From Tanytarsus gracilentus (taxonomy: Eukaryota > Arthropoda > Insecta > Diptera > Chironomidae), in assembly GCA_038502055.1 (NCBI GenBank), contig JAXRKN010000040.1, positions 5,332,001-5,396,000 of the forward strand: a stretch of DNA of 64,000 bases, read 5' to 3'. A model generated the notes under the pieces. The model searched no databases, had not been told where the DNA came from, and worked only from the letters and a program-made list of their open reading frames with translations. Each line of letters opens with the position of its first letter. Within the stretch, counting starts at the first letter, position 1. The position numbers were made by a program, and so were the translations under genes. Below are positions 48,679-63,100 of this stretch, in pieces.

Positions 48679-51600
48679 CTAAAACAAATTTTATTCTCAC
48701 CAATATTATTGCACTGGGAAAAAAGCCAGGAACGAAAAAGAAAAGTAATTATTTATTTCAAGAAATTATTCAACATGACATTTCTTGTAACTAATTTGAA
48801 GGTGCATATTGTAATGAAATTCATAAGCCAGCTCATTCCGCATAAAATTGTTTTTCAACACACACTTGCAGGTCTTATGAAAAATATATTTTTTTCGTGT
48901 TGAGCAAGAATTATGGAAAGTTGGTGACGCAGTATGAAAAAAAATTCATTTGTTCAGGAGTTCAACATACACAATTTTACACGTCTCTAAACCCATTCAT
49001 TACCATTCAAAAGCCACCATTGACTTAACGCAAATCGATGCCTCAGACGCATTAATTTGATGACCCAATTTTGATATAATTTCAATTTGCACGCAAAAAA
49101 ATTATGTGGAAGAAGTTTCAAGGAAAAAATAAAAACTTCACATTGGAACGACAAGGCTGTGCCGCACCGTGTAGCATGAAATTACAGAGAGCTTTAATAA
49201 ATAAAGCGTGTTGAAAAGTTTTAGTCCTTACGATTCATTCAAACAATATAGTTGTCAATTTTTTCCTTCGTTCTTTTATCAGCAAAAAATCATGTCGTGC
49301 TTACAACTTTTTTTTTTCAACTTTCCGACAACAGGACTTTTGTGATCGTGAAATAATTTTTTTTCGCTGCGCTTGTAAAAACGAATACTTGATAAATTGA
49401 AGTGACATAAAAGTTGACGGCACGCTAGAATTTTTTTGGCGGGTTTTAGGGAGAGCTGTTGAGACGATTTTTAAGTACATGAATATTTTTGTCTTGTATT
49501 CAAAAATAGAAACTATAATAAGACAATAATGCAATAAAAGTTTTCCACGTGTCACTCGAGAATAATAAATTTTTTTTTGCTTTTCCATAGTTTTTACAAG
49601 TTCATTGTAATTATTCTTGAAGACAGAAGAAGACATCGTAAAAATTACGATTGAAATAAAAATGATGAATTCAAAACAAATTGTTATGTCTTTTACAATT
49701 CATTAATTAATTTAGGTTCATAAATAATTTTATTTGAATCATTTAACTCTCAATCAAATTTTGTTTCATGTACATTGCTAGTTTTTAAATTACTGCATGG
49801 TAACTATCCAGTCACATGAAAGAAGCATTTCATTATTCGGCTCCAACATTGAAATTTTCCTCATTCACAATTATGCAAATTTTCAACCCTCACTATCATC
49901 TCGTGCACAGTTTACGTTCTCAAGTTTATTTTATTCGGCTGTTTATTATGTACGTACATGCCAATTGGTGTTAAAATATTTATATTTTAAAAATCGATTT
50001 GCACAATAAGAAAAACTTAACAAAATATTCCTAACTTGAATGCAAACCCTCCTCATTCATGTTTATTTCGAACGAACTTGTAATCATAAATTAAAAAAGC
50101 TGCTGTAAAGTTGGGCAATTTTAGCATTTCTAATAATAATGCGAAGCATACAAAATTTTTATTCTTTTCAATTTTTCACGGAAAGTGGCGTTGAGTGTGA
50201 TATAATTTTAGACCCGAAAAACCTCAAGGCTGATAAATTTCATTATATTTTTTTATTTATCAGAAATTGTGTTTTTATGTTCTAGGTGGTGGACAATAAA
50301 GAGATGTCGGCAAAATGTTAATATTTTTTACGATATTGCAAAGGATTGCTGGAGAGAGAAGTGGTCAGTTGATAAAATTTATGCAGGAATTATAATTTGT
50401 CACTTTCTTTTTTATTGTCGTCAATGTTGTTTTAGGCATTCACTAAAAATAGACCTCGATTTTTACTTTATTTTCGCTGGCGGTTGATTACTCACTTTTT
50501 TTTCTTGAGAACAAATGTATAATTTGTTATGGTCGAGGGGGAAGATAATTTTCGTGGTGGACATTTTTTTTATTTGACACGAAATGCTGATTTGATTGCG
50601 ATTCTTTTTTTATATAACTTTCTTATGTAAAAACTAATATCTTTGTATTGTTAATTTATGTGTTTTTTTCTCTGGTTATCTTAAAAATTTAACCTCTTTA
50701 ATTTTCCACCACACTCTTCGCTTTTATTAGATATTCTCGAAAATAATAAATTTCTCATTCACCTCCATGCAAAATGAATTGTTATCCTCATTTTATACGT
50801 CAGATTATAAGTTTTATGATGATTAAATTATTTTCATATTAAAACCAAAAAAATGCATGCTATTAGGATCGTATGCAAAAAGCTTTCATGCGAATTATTG
50901 GTTATTTCCTACAATGTCACTCCTTGACCATTTGTCATTTAATCAAGTAGAAAGAAATTTGTAAAATCAAACAAGTTAAGCGGGATCTAACAACTTTTTC
51001 ATTCATTCACTTGACTTCATTTTCTTTCCTTTTATATGTACGTGTGGTTTGTCTTGTTTGATCGATTCGCCTCCGAAATAAAAAAAAAGAGGAGAAATAA
51101 TAAGACCTGAATATGAGACTGACTGAGATTATGAATTTCATTTTCTTTCTCATCAATAGATTAAAATCTCGCTTACCAGAATAAATTGATAGATTTCATA
51201 ATATCCAAATTTGTGTTTGCGCAATTTTAGTCTCAATTAGTTCGAGAGTAGCGAAAAATGTAACAACTCTTTTTCCTCTAACTTTTTATATCACAGGGTA
51301 AGCTTTTCAATCGCAAAGCTCGTTTAATTATCATCATTTTAATTTTTTTTTATTTACAAATCATATATTTTATGTTTATCACAAACACGTCATCGACAGA
51401 ATTTTATCCGTTTTCGATTAAAATCGCCATTAAAAAGCTTTTTTCTATTTTCCACCTTTAATTAACCTTTTTCACTTCATCAAAAACGTGGAGTTTTTTC
51501 ATCAGCAGTGCTTGTTTCTCGAGCGCTGACACTGAACTAACTAATTTTCTCTCCACACTCGTCGTCGGCTAGAGAGTTGTGTGCGAGCGAGCGAGTTGAG

Positions 51601-54157
51601 CAAAGAAAAGAAAAGAGGGAAAATTTTCTTTATAATATTCCACAGTTCAAAAAATATTTCATGTCGATTTTTCCACAGCAACAAACTTTTTTCTTTAGTT
51701 TTTTAAGCGCGCGAGAATCAAAGGACTTTTAATAATTGGCGAAAAAAAGCTGCTGCAGTATGTTTATGTTTGCGCACTATGAACGAGGCAATTTTCAGGA
51801 CAATAAATTTCACGCTGAAAGTGCGAAATTCTGAAATAAAAAGATTAAAAAATTTAATTTTCATATTAAAAAGTCTTTTATTGTTTTTTTATTTTTCTGT
51901 TTCTTTTTAATCGCTTTCACAAAATCATTAATTTCTTCAATTTGATGAAAAAAAAAACAAAAAGATCTTTTCAGAAGCTTTCTCTTTTGCTTGGCTTTGT
52001 TGAATATTTTTTTTAGCAAATTGTGCTTTTACGCTTACTCTTGTCTCAACAGCTTCTAAACTCATAAGCATCATTTTTTTTTATATATTCATTCCTCAAG
52101 GTATAAATAGACATATCGAAAGATTCATTTTAAGAGGAATTTTCTGGGTGGATAATAAAGAGGAGAATAATTTTCTTTAAGTAATTGAACTTATTGCATT
52201 TTTTTTTCATTTTATAATTTGAAGCGATTCACTTTTTTTTGTTAAACTTATGATTTCATAACAATTTTTTCGTCTTTTTTTATATATTGTAGTTTTTTAT
52301 TCATTAACAATGAGCATTTATGATTTCTTTTCAATATCTAGATAACTTTTCCTTTTTTTTTCTTACGAGAATGATTTTGTGTTTGTGTGTGTGTAGGTGT
52401 ATCTTCTTGTGTTTATTTGAAGCAATATTCGAAAGAATTTTAACCTTAAGCGAAATCTTTATTTTTTCTTCTAAATTGTATTAAAGAGTGAGAAAACTTT
52501 TTTTTCAGAAGTTGGCAATTTCCGAAGTATTTAATCGTTTAGCTTATAAGTAGTATTCTCATTATGTCAGGCATGGATGCGATAAAGTTTGATAATTTAA
52601 CAAATAGACTTAATCATTAATGCAACCAGGAAAGGTTTAAAATTAACTACTTAAACTCTAAGTGTTTTCTTTACATTTTGTTTTTTTTGTGATGTTTTTA
52701 AGCGTAACTATTGTTGCGTTTGAATGAAAAGAAATTTTGCAAGTGGAAGAACTAAGAGATTTTAAATAAATAAAAAAAAATTAAAACTTTTTTCTCGTAT
52801 CGCATAAATTCATTTAAATTCCTAAAATTTTCCAATCTAGATGCAAATGTAGAGATTTCTAAAAAGGATTTAGCAAAAAAATAATTGGGAATCAAGTCGA
52901 TGAGTAAAAATCCTCTTTTGTCGCTCTCTCATTGATATGGAATTGTTTCACACATTTTTATATCATCGTTATTTAAATAGGCATAAAGTGGCTTTTTTTG
53001 GAGGAAGAATATTTATTGCAAATCGTGCAAAGAAGGGATGATAAAAAATACAACTACGTTTTTAAATTTTCTAGTGAGCTCGAAATATTCATATTAGATC
53101 GCCTTTGAGAAAAAAAAATCATTTGGTTTCAAATATTTGAAGTAATTTTTTATAAAACATTTTTGTTTGAAGTTTAAATGCAGTAAATTAAAAGTTTCAC
53201 TTCAATCGTGTTCATGATCGGTTTTTATCTTCTAAAAGGCCTCTTAATTTTTTTCCACGTCTCTTAATTTTTTTAAATTATTTTTAAACCGTTCACTTAA
53301 CTTTTTTTGATACTTCCTCAACATGCCAAAGATGAAAACTTTTATTTGAATTTCCATCTTTGACACATTCGTAAATGATCCTTTTTGCAACGATATTATT
53401 TTATTTTATCGCATCATGTTTATTAAAAAAGAGAATTTAATTTATTTTAATGCAGCTTTAGCCACATTGCTCAGTTCATTAATAATTAGCGCTAAAGCGA
53501 ATTGCTTAATTTTTTTTTGGTAATATCTATTAATGGTACAGTATATAGGTTTATAGCATAATATCTTCATTTTATGTTTTGGTTTCGCATTGCTGTGAAT
53601 GAATGAAAATTCTCTCTTTGAAAATTAAGAAAGGAAAAAATTAATTAAAGAGTTTTCTAAATTCTACAATCAGGAGATGAAAAGGGATGATGCTTTAAGC
53701 GCGTAAGTACATAATTAAGTTAACCTAAGTGGCCCCAAAAAATTGATAAATATTCTCTCGTTGGTGTACGGGCAACGTTTAAGCCTCATTTCAGTATCGT
53801 AATTACCCTTTAAATAATCATGAAAAATTCTACACGCAAAGATTGAAAAATTATTATGCACTTTCTAAAAAAGTGTGCTCATGTGTGCCGCAACAAAGTG
53901 AATCTTATTTAATTTCTAAAAATTACTTCACGCAATGAAGAATTTTACCTAAAAATTGGCAATGTTTTAAATATCATCGTATTTCAATTTTCCTTCTTCA
54001 AAATACTAATCGTCACATCGTTGCGTTTGAAGTTGAGGGTGCAATTTCTATGAATAATTTAATTAGAATTAGAATTAAGGAATAACTAAGGACGTCTTTC
54101 ATCGGAGATTCTTCATGGTAATTAATAATCATTGTACGCCAGGAACTAAATACATTT
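48679..54157. other. Non-coding 5.5 kb between receptor and ERG channel
   Basis: No supported coding exon. On the minus strand it must hold the promoter, 5' UTR and signal-peptide exon of the Cys-loop receptor, and beyond the middle the 3' flank of the ERG channel gene. The sequence is AT-rich with many T-runs and few ORFs over 60 codons. A GC-richer patch at 51520-51600 is the best promoter candidate. Confidence 0.6.
51531..51535 (-). promoter_or_regulatory. Candidate initiator upstream of the receptor gene
   Basis: TCAGT on the minus strand within TTAGTTCAGTGTCAGCGCTC, in a patch with GAGCGAGCGAG-type promoter-like sequence that stands out from the AT-rich flanks. Direction and position fit a transcription start for the Cys-loop receptor about 2.9 kb upstream of its first assigned exon. 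Confidence 0.25.
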
Positions 54158-54163
54158 TTTATT
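54158..54163 (-). terminator. Poly(A) signal of the ERG channel gene
   Basis: AATAAA on the minus strand about 50 bp after the stop of the last exon. Confidence 0.4.
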
Positions 54164-54215
54164 TGCATGTAACATTATCAAATCAACAATGGGATTTTTT
54201 TCACACACTGGTAAC

Positions 54216-57200
54216 TTATTCTTGCTTGGGAGTTTCTGATTCGGAATGTTTGTTTTCCTGTAAGAAAATAAATTTTGAAATAAAGTAAAACTAAATATTT
54301 AAAAACTTAAATTAGAAATTATTCACAACCGAACTAAGTTATTAGAGAAAGAAATTAGCCAAAAAGTTATTAACATTGCAAAAAAAAGTTATCAAAATAT
54401 TTATAAGGAAAGAAGGGAGAGCTTAAAATTAAAGATTAGAGCAATATTTACAAAGGGAAAAAATTGTTACTAATTTTTAGAGAGATTATGAAAGTTTATG
54501 TCATTCTCGGTTCAGCGAGATGATTTAAGGCTTTTCGTTACTTCTCTGGCAAAAAAGTTGAGCAAAAATCAAATTTTAAAACTACATATAAAAGACAATT
54601 TTCAAACGCAAAATTGACACAAAAAATTCATTATCAAAATTTTCACTTGAAAGCCATTTTTTTTTTTTAATCTTCACTTCTAGCAATTTTCTTTTTTTTT
54701 GTGTGAAGAAAAACTTTTAATGCTATTTATAATTGCAATGTGCTTAAAAAAATTGTATGTCTGAATATTTTACAATGGTTTTTATAACTTCTTAAAAGTC
54801 ATTAATAAATTAGAAAATTAAAACAAAGATTAGTCAAAAAATCGAGTCTATGATGTGTGCTGATTCACGTGTTAAAAAGAAGAAGATTAAAATAATTTTT
54901 TTCATTTCTCATCGCACTGCAACCACTATATATAAGGTATATGTGAATGAATGTAGAGAGAGAAAACTATTAACAAAGTTAAATTAATCATACTTGATCA
55001 ATCTCGTCGAGTGATTCCAGCTTAGCGATTGGTGCAAAGATATTCCAGTTTTCGACTGCATCGTCCATGGCCGGTTGATTAAAAGATGCAAATTTTGATG
55101 CCCTAAAAATTAAAAAATTAAATTAAATTTTCGCACTCGCATAAAATTAGAAATGAACAATTATGAGGCGAATGAGATGAAACTACCATAAACATGTACA
55201 GTGAAAAAAAAGGAAAACACTTAAGAGAAAAAAAAATCATTTCGCACATTGCCTCACAATCAATCATGAGCATCGCTGGTTGTTTCCCTGAAGTGTTATT
55301 AAAACTTACTTCAATAAGCTTTTCTCATGAGTATCGGGTTGCGATACAGAGCGCTGTACATTTCTCGATTGCGATGTCGACGAGTGATGTGGCTGCTGCT
55401 GTTGATGAGATATCGGAAGAGATTGAGGCTGCTTACTCGATGGAATTCCTCCACCATTGTTATCCGTTGTTGTACTTAAATTATCGAATGAAAAATCACT
55501 GCGTTCGGACGGTTGATATGACGCTGCAGGTCTGTAAGATTCGTTAGTGCTGGTGTTAAAAAATGGGAAATCGGAAAAGGGGGAATGGAAACGAAAAACA
55601 AACATTTCTTTTAGAGAAATTCTATAAAATGAAGCTCAAATTAGGCACAAATGAAAACTTTTCTGTATGGGTGATTTTAAAATTGCGTGTTTGTACGTTC
55701 AAAAAATTTTTACCTTCCAGACATGTGCGTCTGAGATGCAGCTTGTTGCAATTGTTGCTGATGCATTTGAAATTGCATCTGTTGCTGTTGATGTAAGAGA
55801 TCGAGGATCGAATGAATGTCCTTACGAAGCGATGTCTCTAGAGTGTCTATTCGCGATGACATTTCCACTAACTGATTTTTAATGAAACTACAAAAAAATA
55901 ATTTTCCTTTAGAGTCGAGTGGAGTTTGTGATTATTTAAAACTTACTCTCTATCAGTCGCACGGGGGCAACATGACGTTGGAGCGTGTTTAAAGATATCA
56001 TCATCGGGACTCGAACTCTTAAGACTTCCCTCTTTGGTACGCACTTTACTAGCACCACAACTACATGTTTGATTGTTCACAGCACTCAATGTTATCGTTT
56101 CGCGGGGCTGCTGATCTTCACTGATACTGCGTTTGTAAGATCCTTTAGGACTTCCCGTTGGAGTTACTAAAAAAAATCAAAAACAATGTTATCCTTCATC
56201 TTATTTTACTCAGCTAAATATGTCAACGAGAAAACGCACGTTTAAAAAAGAAAGCAAGAGTTTTTCTTTGTTTTTTTGTAAACGACCATCAACAATGACA
56301 AATAGGGATCCAAACGGAAAATTTTATAAATTTTGTTGTTTTAAAATTTCAAATTATGAAGAAAAAATTGTGGATCTCTAATGACAATCGAGCAAAGCCA
56401 TTAAAAAGTTGTTTGATGAAGAATTTGAAAATATTTTTAGCAAACTATTTCGTCTATATAGCAACAGCAAGAGAAAAGCGAGAAAAAAGTTTGGGATCTA
56501 TCTAGCTGCCGGGAATTATAGCAATTTTCAATTATTCACTTTATGCATCACAGACGTAACAAAAATGATTTTAGCTTTTTATAGATGCATTAATAAATCT
56601 TACCGCTGCTATTCTCTAAAGGTTGATGACGATTTGATCGTAAATCAGGAATGCTTCGCTTAATGCTCGACACAATTCCTATTACATATCGTATGGCAAA
56701 TGTCAACATGTGTTGGCAATCACGCACAAAATTGCATTTAATTGGAAATGTTGACATTTGTGTAATCATCATGTAATTACAGGTTTTGTGTGTGAAATTA
56801 AAGGATGTGAAAATTTGTTGAAAAGAGAAGAAAAGAAAAAAAATAAAAAAGTTGTGTTTGAGTGTCTCAATAAGTACACGACAAGCAGTTAACATAAGAA
56901 ATGGCAATTTCCCCTCGAATAAAAGAGTCAAATGTGTGTACAGATAGAAAGATAAAAATGTTCACATTCATACGTTTAAAAAATTGAAAAATTTCTCTCA
57001 CCGGATATCGAATATTTCCTATCGGTGTCATACTCTAGATTCTCGCTTATTTGTCCCACAGACTGACGGTCATGCGATTCATGTTTCACGGGCTGATTTT
57101 GATTTGCAAGATGTTGTGAATAATGCGGTCGATGAGGTTGATTCAATGGTGGATTGTACTGGTTGCACACACTAACCAATATTTAAATTTATATTTTAAA

Positions 57201-60111
57201 AGCAATTATCGATTTTAACCACATAAAAGTTTAAAATAAAAAACGTTTCTAGAAATGTCTAAACAATTCTAAAAATCACTATATATTTAATACAAATTCT
57301 AAAAATCGAAATAAAAGTTTTACTCACGCTGCTTTATTAAAAGATCTAGTATCACTATTTCGATCAGCCGAATTTGATCTGACAATATTGAAAAATCTAT
57401 TTCTTATTTCTACACCAGCTTGCTCATCCTGTCGGCCATCAAGCGCACATAAATAATGATTGAAAAGTAAATTTAATTAAACTAGATTTATGATGTTTCC
57501 TCAAAAAAAATCAATATGTAAGATTATCTATACGAGCTAGACACACATAAAAATGATAAGTCAATTATTTTCTACACAACTTACGTCTCGCATGTTGAAG
57601 GTTATTTCCAAATTATTAACAAAGCTATCGTAAAACTCAGGAAACAATTCTAAAACATCCAGCAGATCATCCCTCGATATCTTATGAAGATCACAATAAG
57701 TTAGAGCTCTAACATTGCTATTTGATTTGCCAAGTGTGCTGTGAATGCATGGATTTTCTCCGAAAATGTCATCTTTACCTGTGAAACGAATTAAATGAAA
57801 TTCAGCACAGTTTTAACATGATTGGAAATGCTTTTTACCTAGAATTGCCATCACCATATCATCCTTCAGTATTTCTATTGATCCACGTGCAATGAAGTAG
57901 AGGTACGTAATGACATCGCCTTTATGGACCTGTTTTAAATAAAAATTCACTTAAAACGTGTCATTTTTTTAATATTATAAAATTACCAAGGTATCACCGG
58001 GTGGTGCGTGAGTAGTCTTAAACTTTAATGAGAGGGCTCTCAAGCAACCCGGCGGGGCTCCATCAAAAGCTGAACAGTTTGCGAGGAGATTTCGATTTAA
58101 ATGCAGACAAATGTCCGCCTGTAGACACTCGGGAAAGCCTTTTAATACGGAGTTCATATCAATTCCATTTGTGTAAGTCCATGCATGCTGAAAGTACTCT
58201 TCTAACCGCTGTCTGAGTGGATTTGGAATCTAAATGTACATAAAAAAACGAAAAGTTCATTTAATATTCAGTAAATTCGCTACTCATCATACCCAAAACT
58301 AACAACTAGAGCAATAAAACATACCTGGTGAAATCTAATAAACTCGCGAACTCTAAGCATTTGCGTATGGTATCGTGCTGTGCCGGAATAAAGACGTTGA
58401 ATAATTGCTGAAACATTACCGAAGATACTGGCGTACATCAGTGCTATTTAAGTGGGAGGAAAGAGATGAAAAATTAATTCGTTCCCTTCAAAATCACTTC
58501 AAAGCATCAAAAAAAGAGGAGCGACAGGCGTTTAAATGCTTATTAAATATTTATGTCAATTCCTCTTTGTGCATGTGATTTTTTTTGATGGCTCTGAAAG
58601 TTGAGAGAAATTTTTCATGCATCACACTTACATCCAACCAACATGACACAAATTGTAAATATTTTTTCCGCATCCGTGTTTGGTGCAACATTTCCAAAAC
58701 CAACCGATGTTAGAGACGTGAATGTAAAGTAAAGTGCCGTTACGTAGCGTGACTGTTGTTGAAAAGGGATATTAAGAGAAAAAAATTTTACTTTAATGAC
58801 TAAAAGGCTGAAAAAATTTAATAATAAATGAGTCGCTAATTAAATGCAGTTCCATTATTTAATTTTGAATTTTCATGAATTTAAAAAATTGTTTTATACA
58901 AAAACTTTAAAAGCAAATATTTTTCCATTCAATTAAATTTATGTATGACCACGAGAGCACTCGTCACATGTTTTAAATAGAAAACCCCTCCGCTATCGCT
59001 ATAAATGTTTTTGTAACTGAATATATTTTTCATACAATAATAGTAATGGACTTCAAACGCAAACATTTAATAAGAAAAACATGAGCTTTTATAGATGGAA
59101 AGAAAAGTGTCAGAAGAAAATGTGAAACATAAAGTTCTCATGTATCCTTTAAATTTGACACTGCTCTGTAGTTATTGCATTTCATGAATAAATTTTCTCG
59201 ATAGAGTATCAAAATGTCTGTCGAGTACTGCACTAGATAATAAACACCTTAAGTTATTGAATACATGATGTGCTTACCTTTATGCTAGGTCCGCCTCCCG
59301 TTCCATTCGCAAAGTATGGCTGGTGAATTGCTTCACCGAGAGCATCTAACCATCCATACTTCGGCTCCATAAATGGCCGTTCTGCATTACCAATTGCATA
59401 CCTTTATTTACAACAACAGAAAGTTTATACAAAAAAAAGGATCAGTTGACGGTTGAGGAAAAGGATATTGACGGAGGATTTCTTGTACATACCAAATGCA
59501 AGCGAGCCAATGAGCAATTAGAGCAAATGTAGCCATCAATAGCACCAGCACGGCAGCTCCATATTCTGAATATCTATCAATTTTCCTAGCAACTCTTACG
59601 AGACGCAGCAAACGTGCCGTTTTCAATAAGCCGATCAGAGTTGTAGTCTAAAATTTACGAAGATATTAGAATGTTTGTCTTTTTTGTCAATGTGAAAAAG
59701 TTTGTTCATAGTTGGTGTACGCTTTTGTTCAGCGACAAACATTCCTCCGGGGTGTGAAAATTTTAAAAATTCATCTCAAGAAAAAAACGTGAACATTTTA
59801 AAGAAATTTTTCATCAAATCTTTAAGCGCGGAATATTTTATGAATTTTTTAAGAAACTTTCATTTTTCTCAGAGAAATATCTGAGCATGAAACTCTTGTT
59901 TATTAATGCAACAACCAACTATGATCATGTCATAGATTGTAAAAATTTCTCATTAATATTTTTCTTTGTGCCGTTGTGCTGGTCAACTTTTTTAAATTTT
60001 TCTTCCATTCTTTTACTTGTTAAAGGTAGAAATTTGGATTATTTTTTAAGGAACATATCGCCAGAGATTTTAAGGAAGATGAAGGAAAGATTAAAAAGTT
60101 GTCCAACTCGT

Positions 60112-60155
<44 letters not shown>

Positions 60156-63100
60156 AGGGGAGACATCGAAACACAGATATAGAGAGGTGTGTAATAAAAA
60201 AATAATTGAGTTCATAAAAAGTGCAAAAAATTATAAAATATAAAATTCGTACAGAAGAAAGTGAGAGTTATAAAAAAATTGTGAGATGTGAAAGTTTTTA
60301 TTCTTTCTTTTCTAGCGGCGCCTTCTTTCGATTATTACCATCACTTAAAAACTAGCACTAGGCAAATGAAGCTGAATGGAGAATGAAAGTTGAGTATAAA
60401 GAGAAAAAGCAAATTCTATTCCATTCCACTAAAATTCACTACCTCTGACTATTTATTAAAATATATTATTCATTTTTTATGAGTTTTTCAGATCATTATC
60501 CTTGTTTTCTTTTATAATATCCAAATTATTATTTGTGGCAAATTAATTTCTTTCTGACATCAATCGCATTATCGCTACCGCTAAAATTTGAATTTATTAA
60601 AAGGAAAAGAAGAAAAGATTTAATAAAATCGCTTATCTTATGTGCGTTTAACAATATTCTTAAGAAAAATTAAAATAGAAAATGAGATCAATTTTTAAGA
60701 CATTTCTAAAAAAATCGAACTCTATCAAAATTTATCGAAAAAAGAGATTGAGAAAAAACACTACAATAAAATTTACAACAATTTGAGGAGGAAATGGGAG
60801 CAGATTAGGAATCAGACTCTAAAATACAACAAAAGGAAAATGGATTTTTTCTTTTTTCTTAAATTTATACTTACTTCTTCGACATCCTTCAATTTCAATC
60901 AAATTATTATTTTTTGATATTGTGTCAAACGAATTGAGTTTTTTTTTCAGAGATAAAAAAAAGAAAAAATGCAAAAAAAAAATTTAAAATTTCTAATGAA
61001 AATTTTTATCATTTAATAAAATTGAGTTAGTTAATTTATTTTTTAAAAATTTAAAATCGACGCAAAAAAGATTAAAACTTAAAACATAATTTTTCGCGAA
61101 TATGTTTTTCTCTGGATTTTTTCCTCACGCTTTGGTGGATACAAAAAAGTCAGGAAAAAAGTTTAGAAGAATAAAAAACAAACTGAAAATTTTGTACAAA
61201 CATGTCAAAGCATGACATCAAAAGCTTGTCGGGATAAAAAACAAGTTCTGTAGTTATCTTTTCATTTTTGATAACTTTTAGGGGTGGGAACTAATTTTTG
61301 GATTAGTGTCTCATTAAGTTTTTGTTAATTTCGGTGCATAACAATTAATATTGATTTACAAATTGTTTAAATTTTCATTAATCGTGTAATTATTTTCATG
61401 TTTTGTTAAAGTTTGTTTAATTTGCCACAAGTTTGATAAAATTTTAATGATTTTTTTGAAGCTTTTTTATATTCATTAAAAATTGAAATTATTTTATTGC
61501 CACTACAATTCGCCTTTATTTACAGCATTCTTGCCTTTAAATTGAGATATATAAACCTCACACGGTTAACTTTATATGGGTCTCTTTATTTAATTTGCAC
61601 GCTAAGAAGAAAGGAGTCAAATTTTTTTTTCTTCAGCTCAGAAAAAGGCCAGCAAAAAAAGCTTTTAAATGTGCTTGTAAGTGTGTATGTTCCAACGTTA
61701 AAGCATATAGCTCTAGCTTTGATTTTCTTGTGTGATGCCAAAAAATAAAATAAAACCAACAGAACATAAAAATGGTGAACGCTGGAATTTATAAATTAAT
61801 AAAATTAATAAATGCGAGCTTTTAAAAGCTTTTTGCTTTGCCAGAAATGCAGATATGAATATTTTAATACTGAAATCACTTCAATTTTTTCAGTGGGCTG
61901 TCAACTTAAAACATAAACCACATCAACCGAGCAGAATGATTTTTAAAATTTTAATAATTATTCCAATTTTTCATGCGCGTGTTACAAAAAAAGCTTTTCG
62001 CTCGGATCAAAATAAAATTGCGATCACCAGAAAAAAATGAATTCAAAAAAATGTGAAATATATAGAAAGATGAGAGATAGACAGGGTGTGAAAGAAAAAA
62101 ATTGCAAAAATTCTTCTTTCAATATTTAGTTTAGTTTGTTTAAAAAAGGGGGTGTCAAAATGTGGTGGTGGTTGTGATCTTAATTTTGGCATATTTAATT
62201 GAGTAAATTTTTTACAAAATTGATCATTTTTCGAATTAAATTGGAACGAGAAAATACCTCATCCTTGCTCAGGCCTAGCTGTAAAATAAACGGGGAATTT
62301 TAGACAAATATTCTCTAAGGACTAAGCATGTCATCACGTCATGTTTCTGTTTTAATATTTTTTCTAGTGATTTTTGCACTTCTGAGTGGAAATTTTGTGC
62401 AATTTTGTTTGTCAGATTTAGGCGATTATATTTTTAAAATGCAAATATTGAAACACATACAAATGAAGATAGTTTTAGGATTTTTTAACGTCTCTACTGT
62501 ACATACACATATTTAATTTATGTCTTTTCATATGAAATTGGGGATATCAATGACACATACACACAATATCAACAGTACAACCATATTAAAATTGAGATAG
62601 AATCGATTTTTATCTAGAGAAAAACATGAACGTTTCCCGCACGTTTGGCTACAAATAATAAAATATAATTTTATATACATGTGTCGAGTATCATTTTTGT
62701 AAACGTATTGAAAATTAAGCTCGAAAACCAAAGAAAGATAAAAGGATAAAAATAAATTGTAATTAAAAACACGTCGATTAAAACTGATGATTTGTGTCAT
62801 TTAAAATTTATAGTTTATGTAATTGAGATTTTAATTAATGCTGTGAAGATTAATTTTTTGATAAAAGCATTTTAGAAACTAAAAAGTTTTTTACATCCAG
62901 AAGTTCAGGGTAAAAAATATTATTCTTTCAAATAAAATAAAATTGATCCATAAAATTTTACTTTAATCGGATTAAAGTGAAAACCATAAAATATTTTTTT
63001 ACTATCAGCAAAGAGGTCACTTAAGCTTAAAGCTTTTTATCATGAAAAATGTTAAAGGTTTATTTTTTAACTGTCGCAAAACACATTTTTCATTAAAAAG

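Noticed and set aside
51080..51153. Minus-strand ATG followed by a hydrophobic stretch (KFIISVSLIF), tested as receptor signal peptide
   Set aside because: The hydrophobic run is short and the nearest donor gives phase 2, while the next exon needs phase 1.
55194..55547. 117-codon plus-strand ORF
   Set aside because: Antisense shadow of the ERG C-terminal exon 55549-55310, which joins its neighbours in phase.
59887..60243. 118-codon plus-strand ORF ending in an Arg/Glu run
   Set aside because: The Arg-Glu run is the (GA)n microsatellite translated; it lies antisense within an ERG intron.
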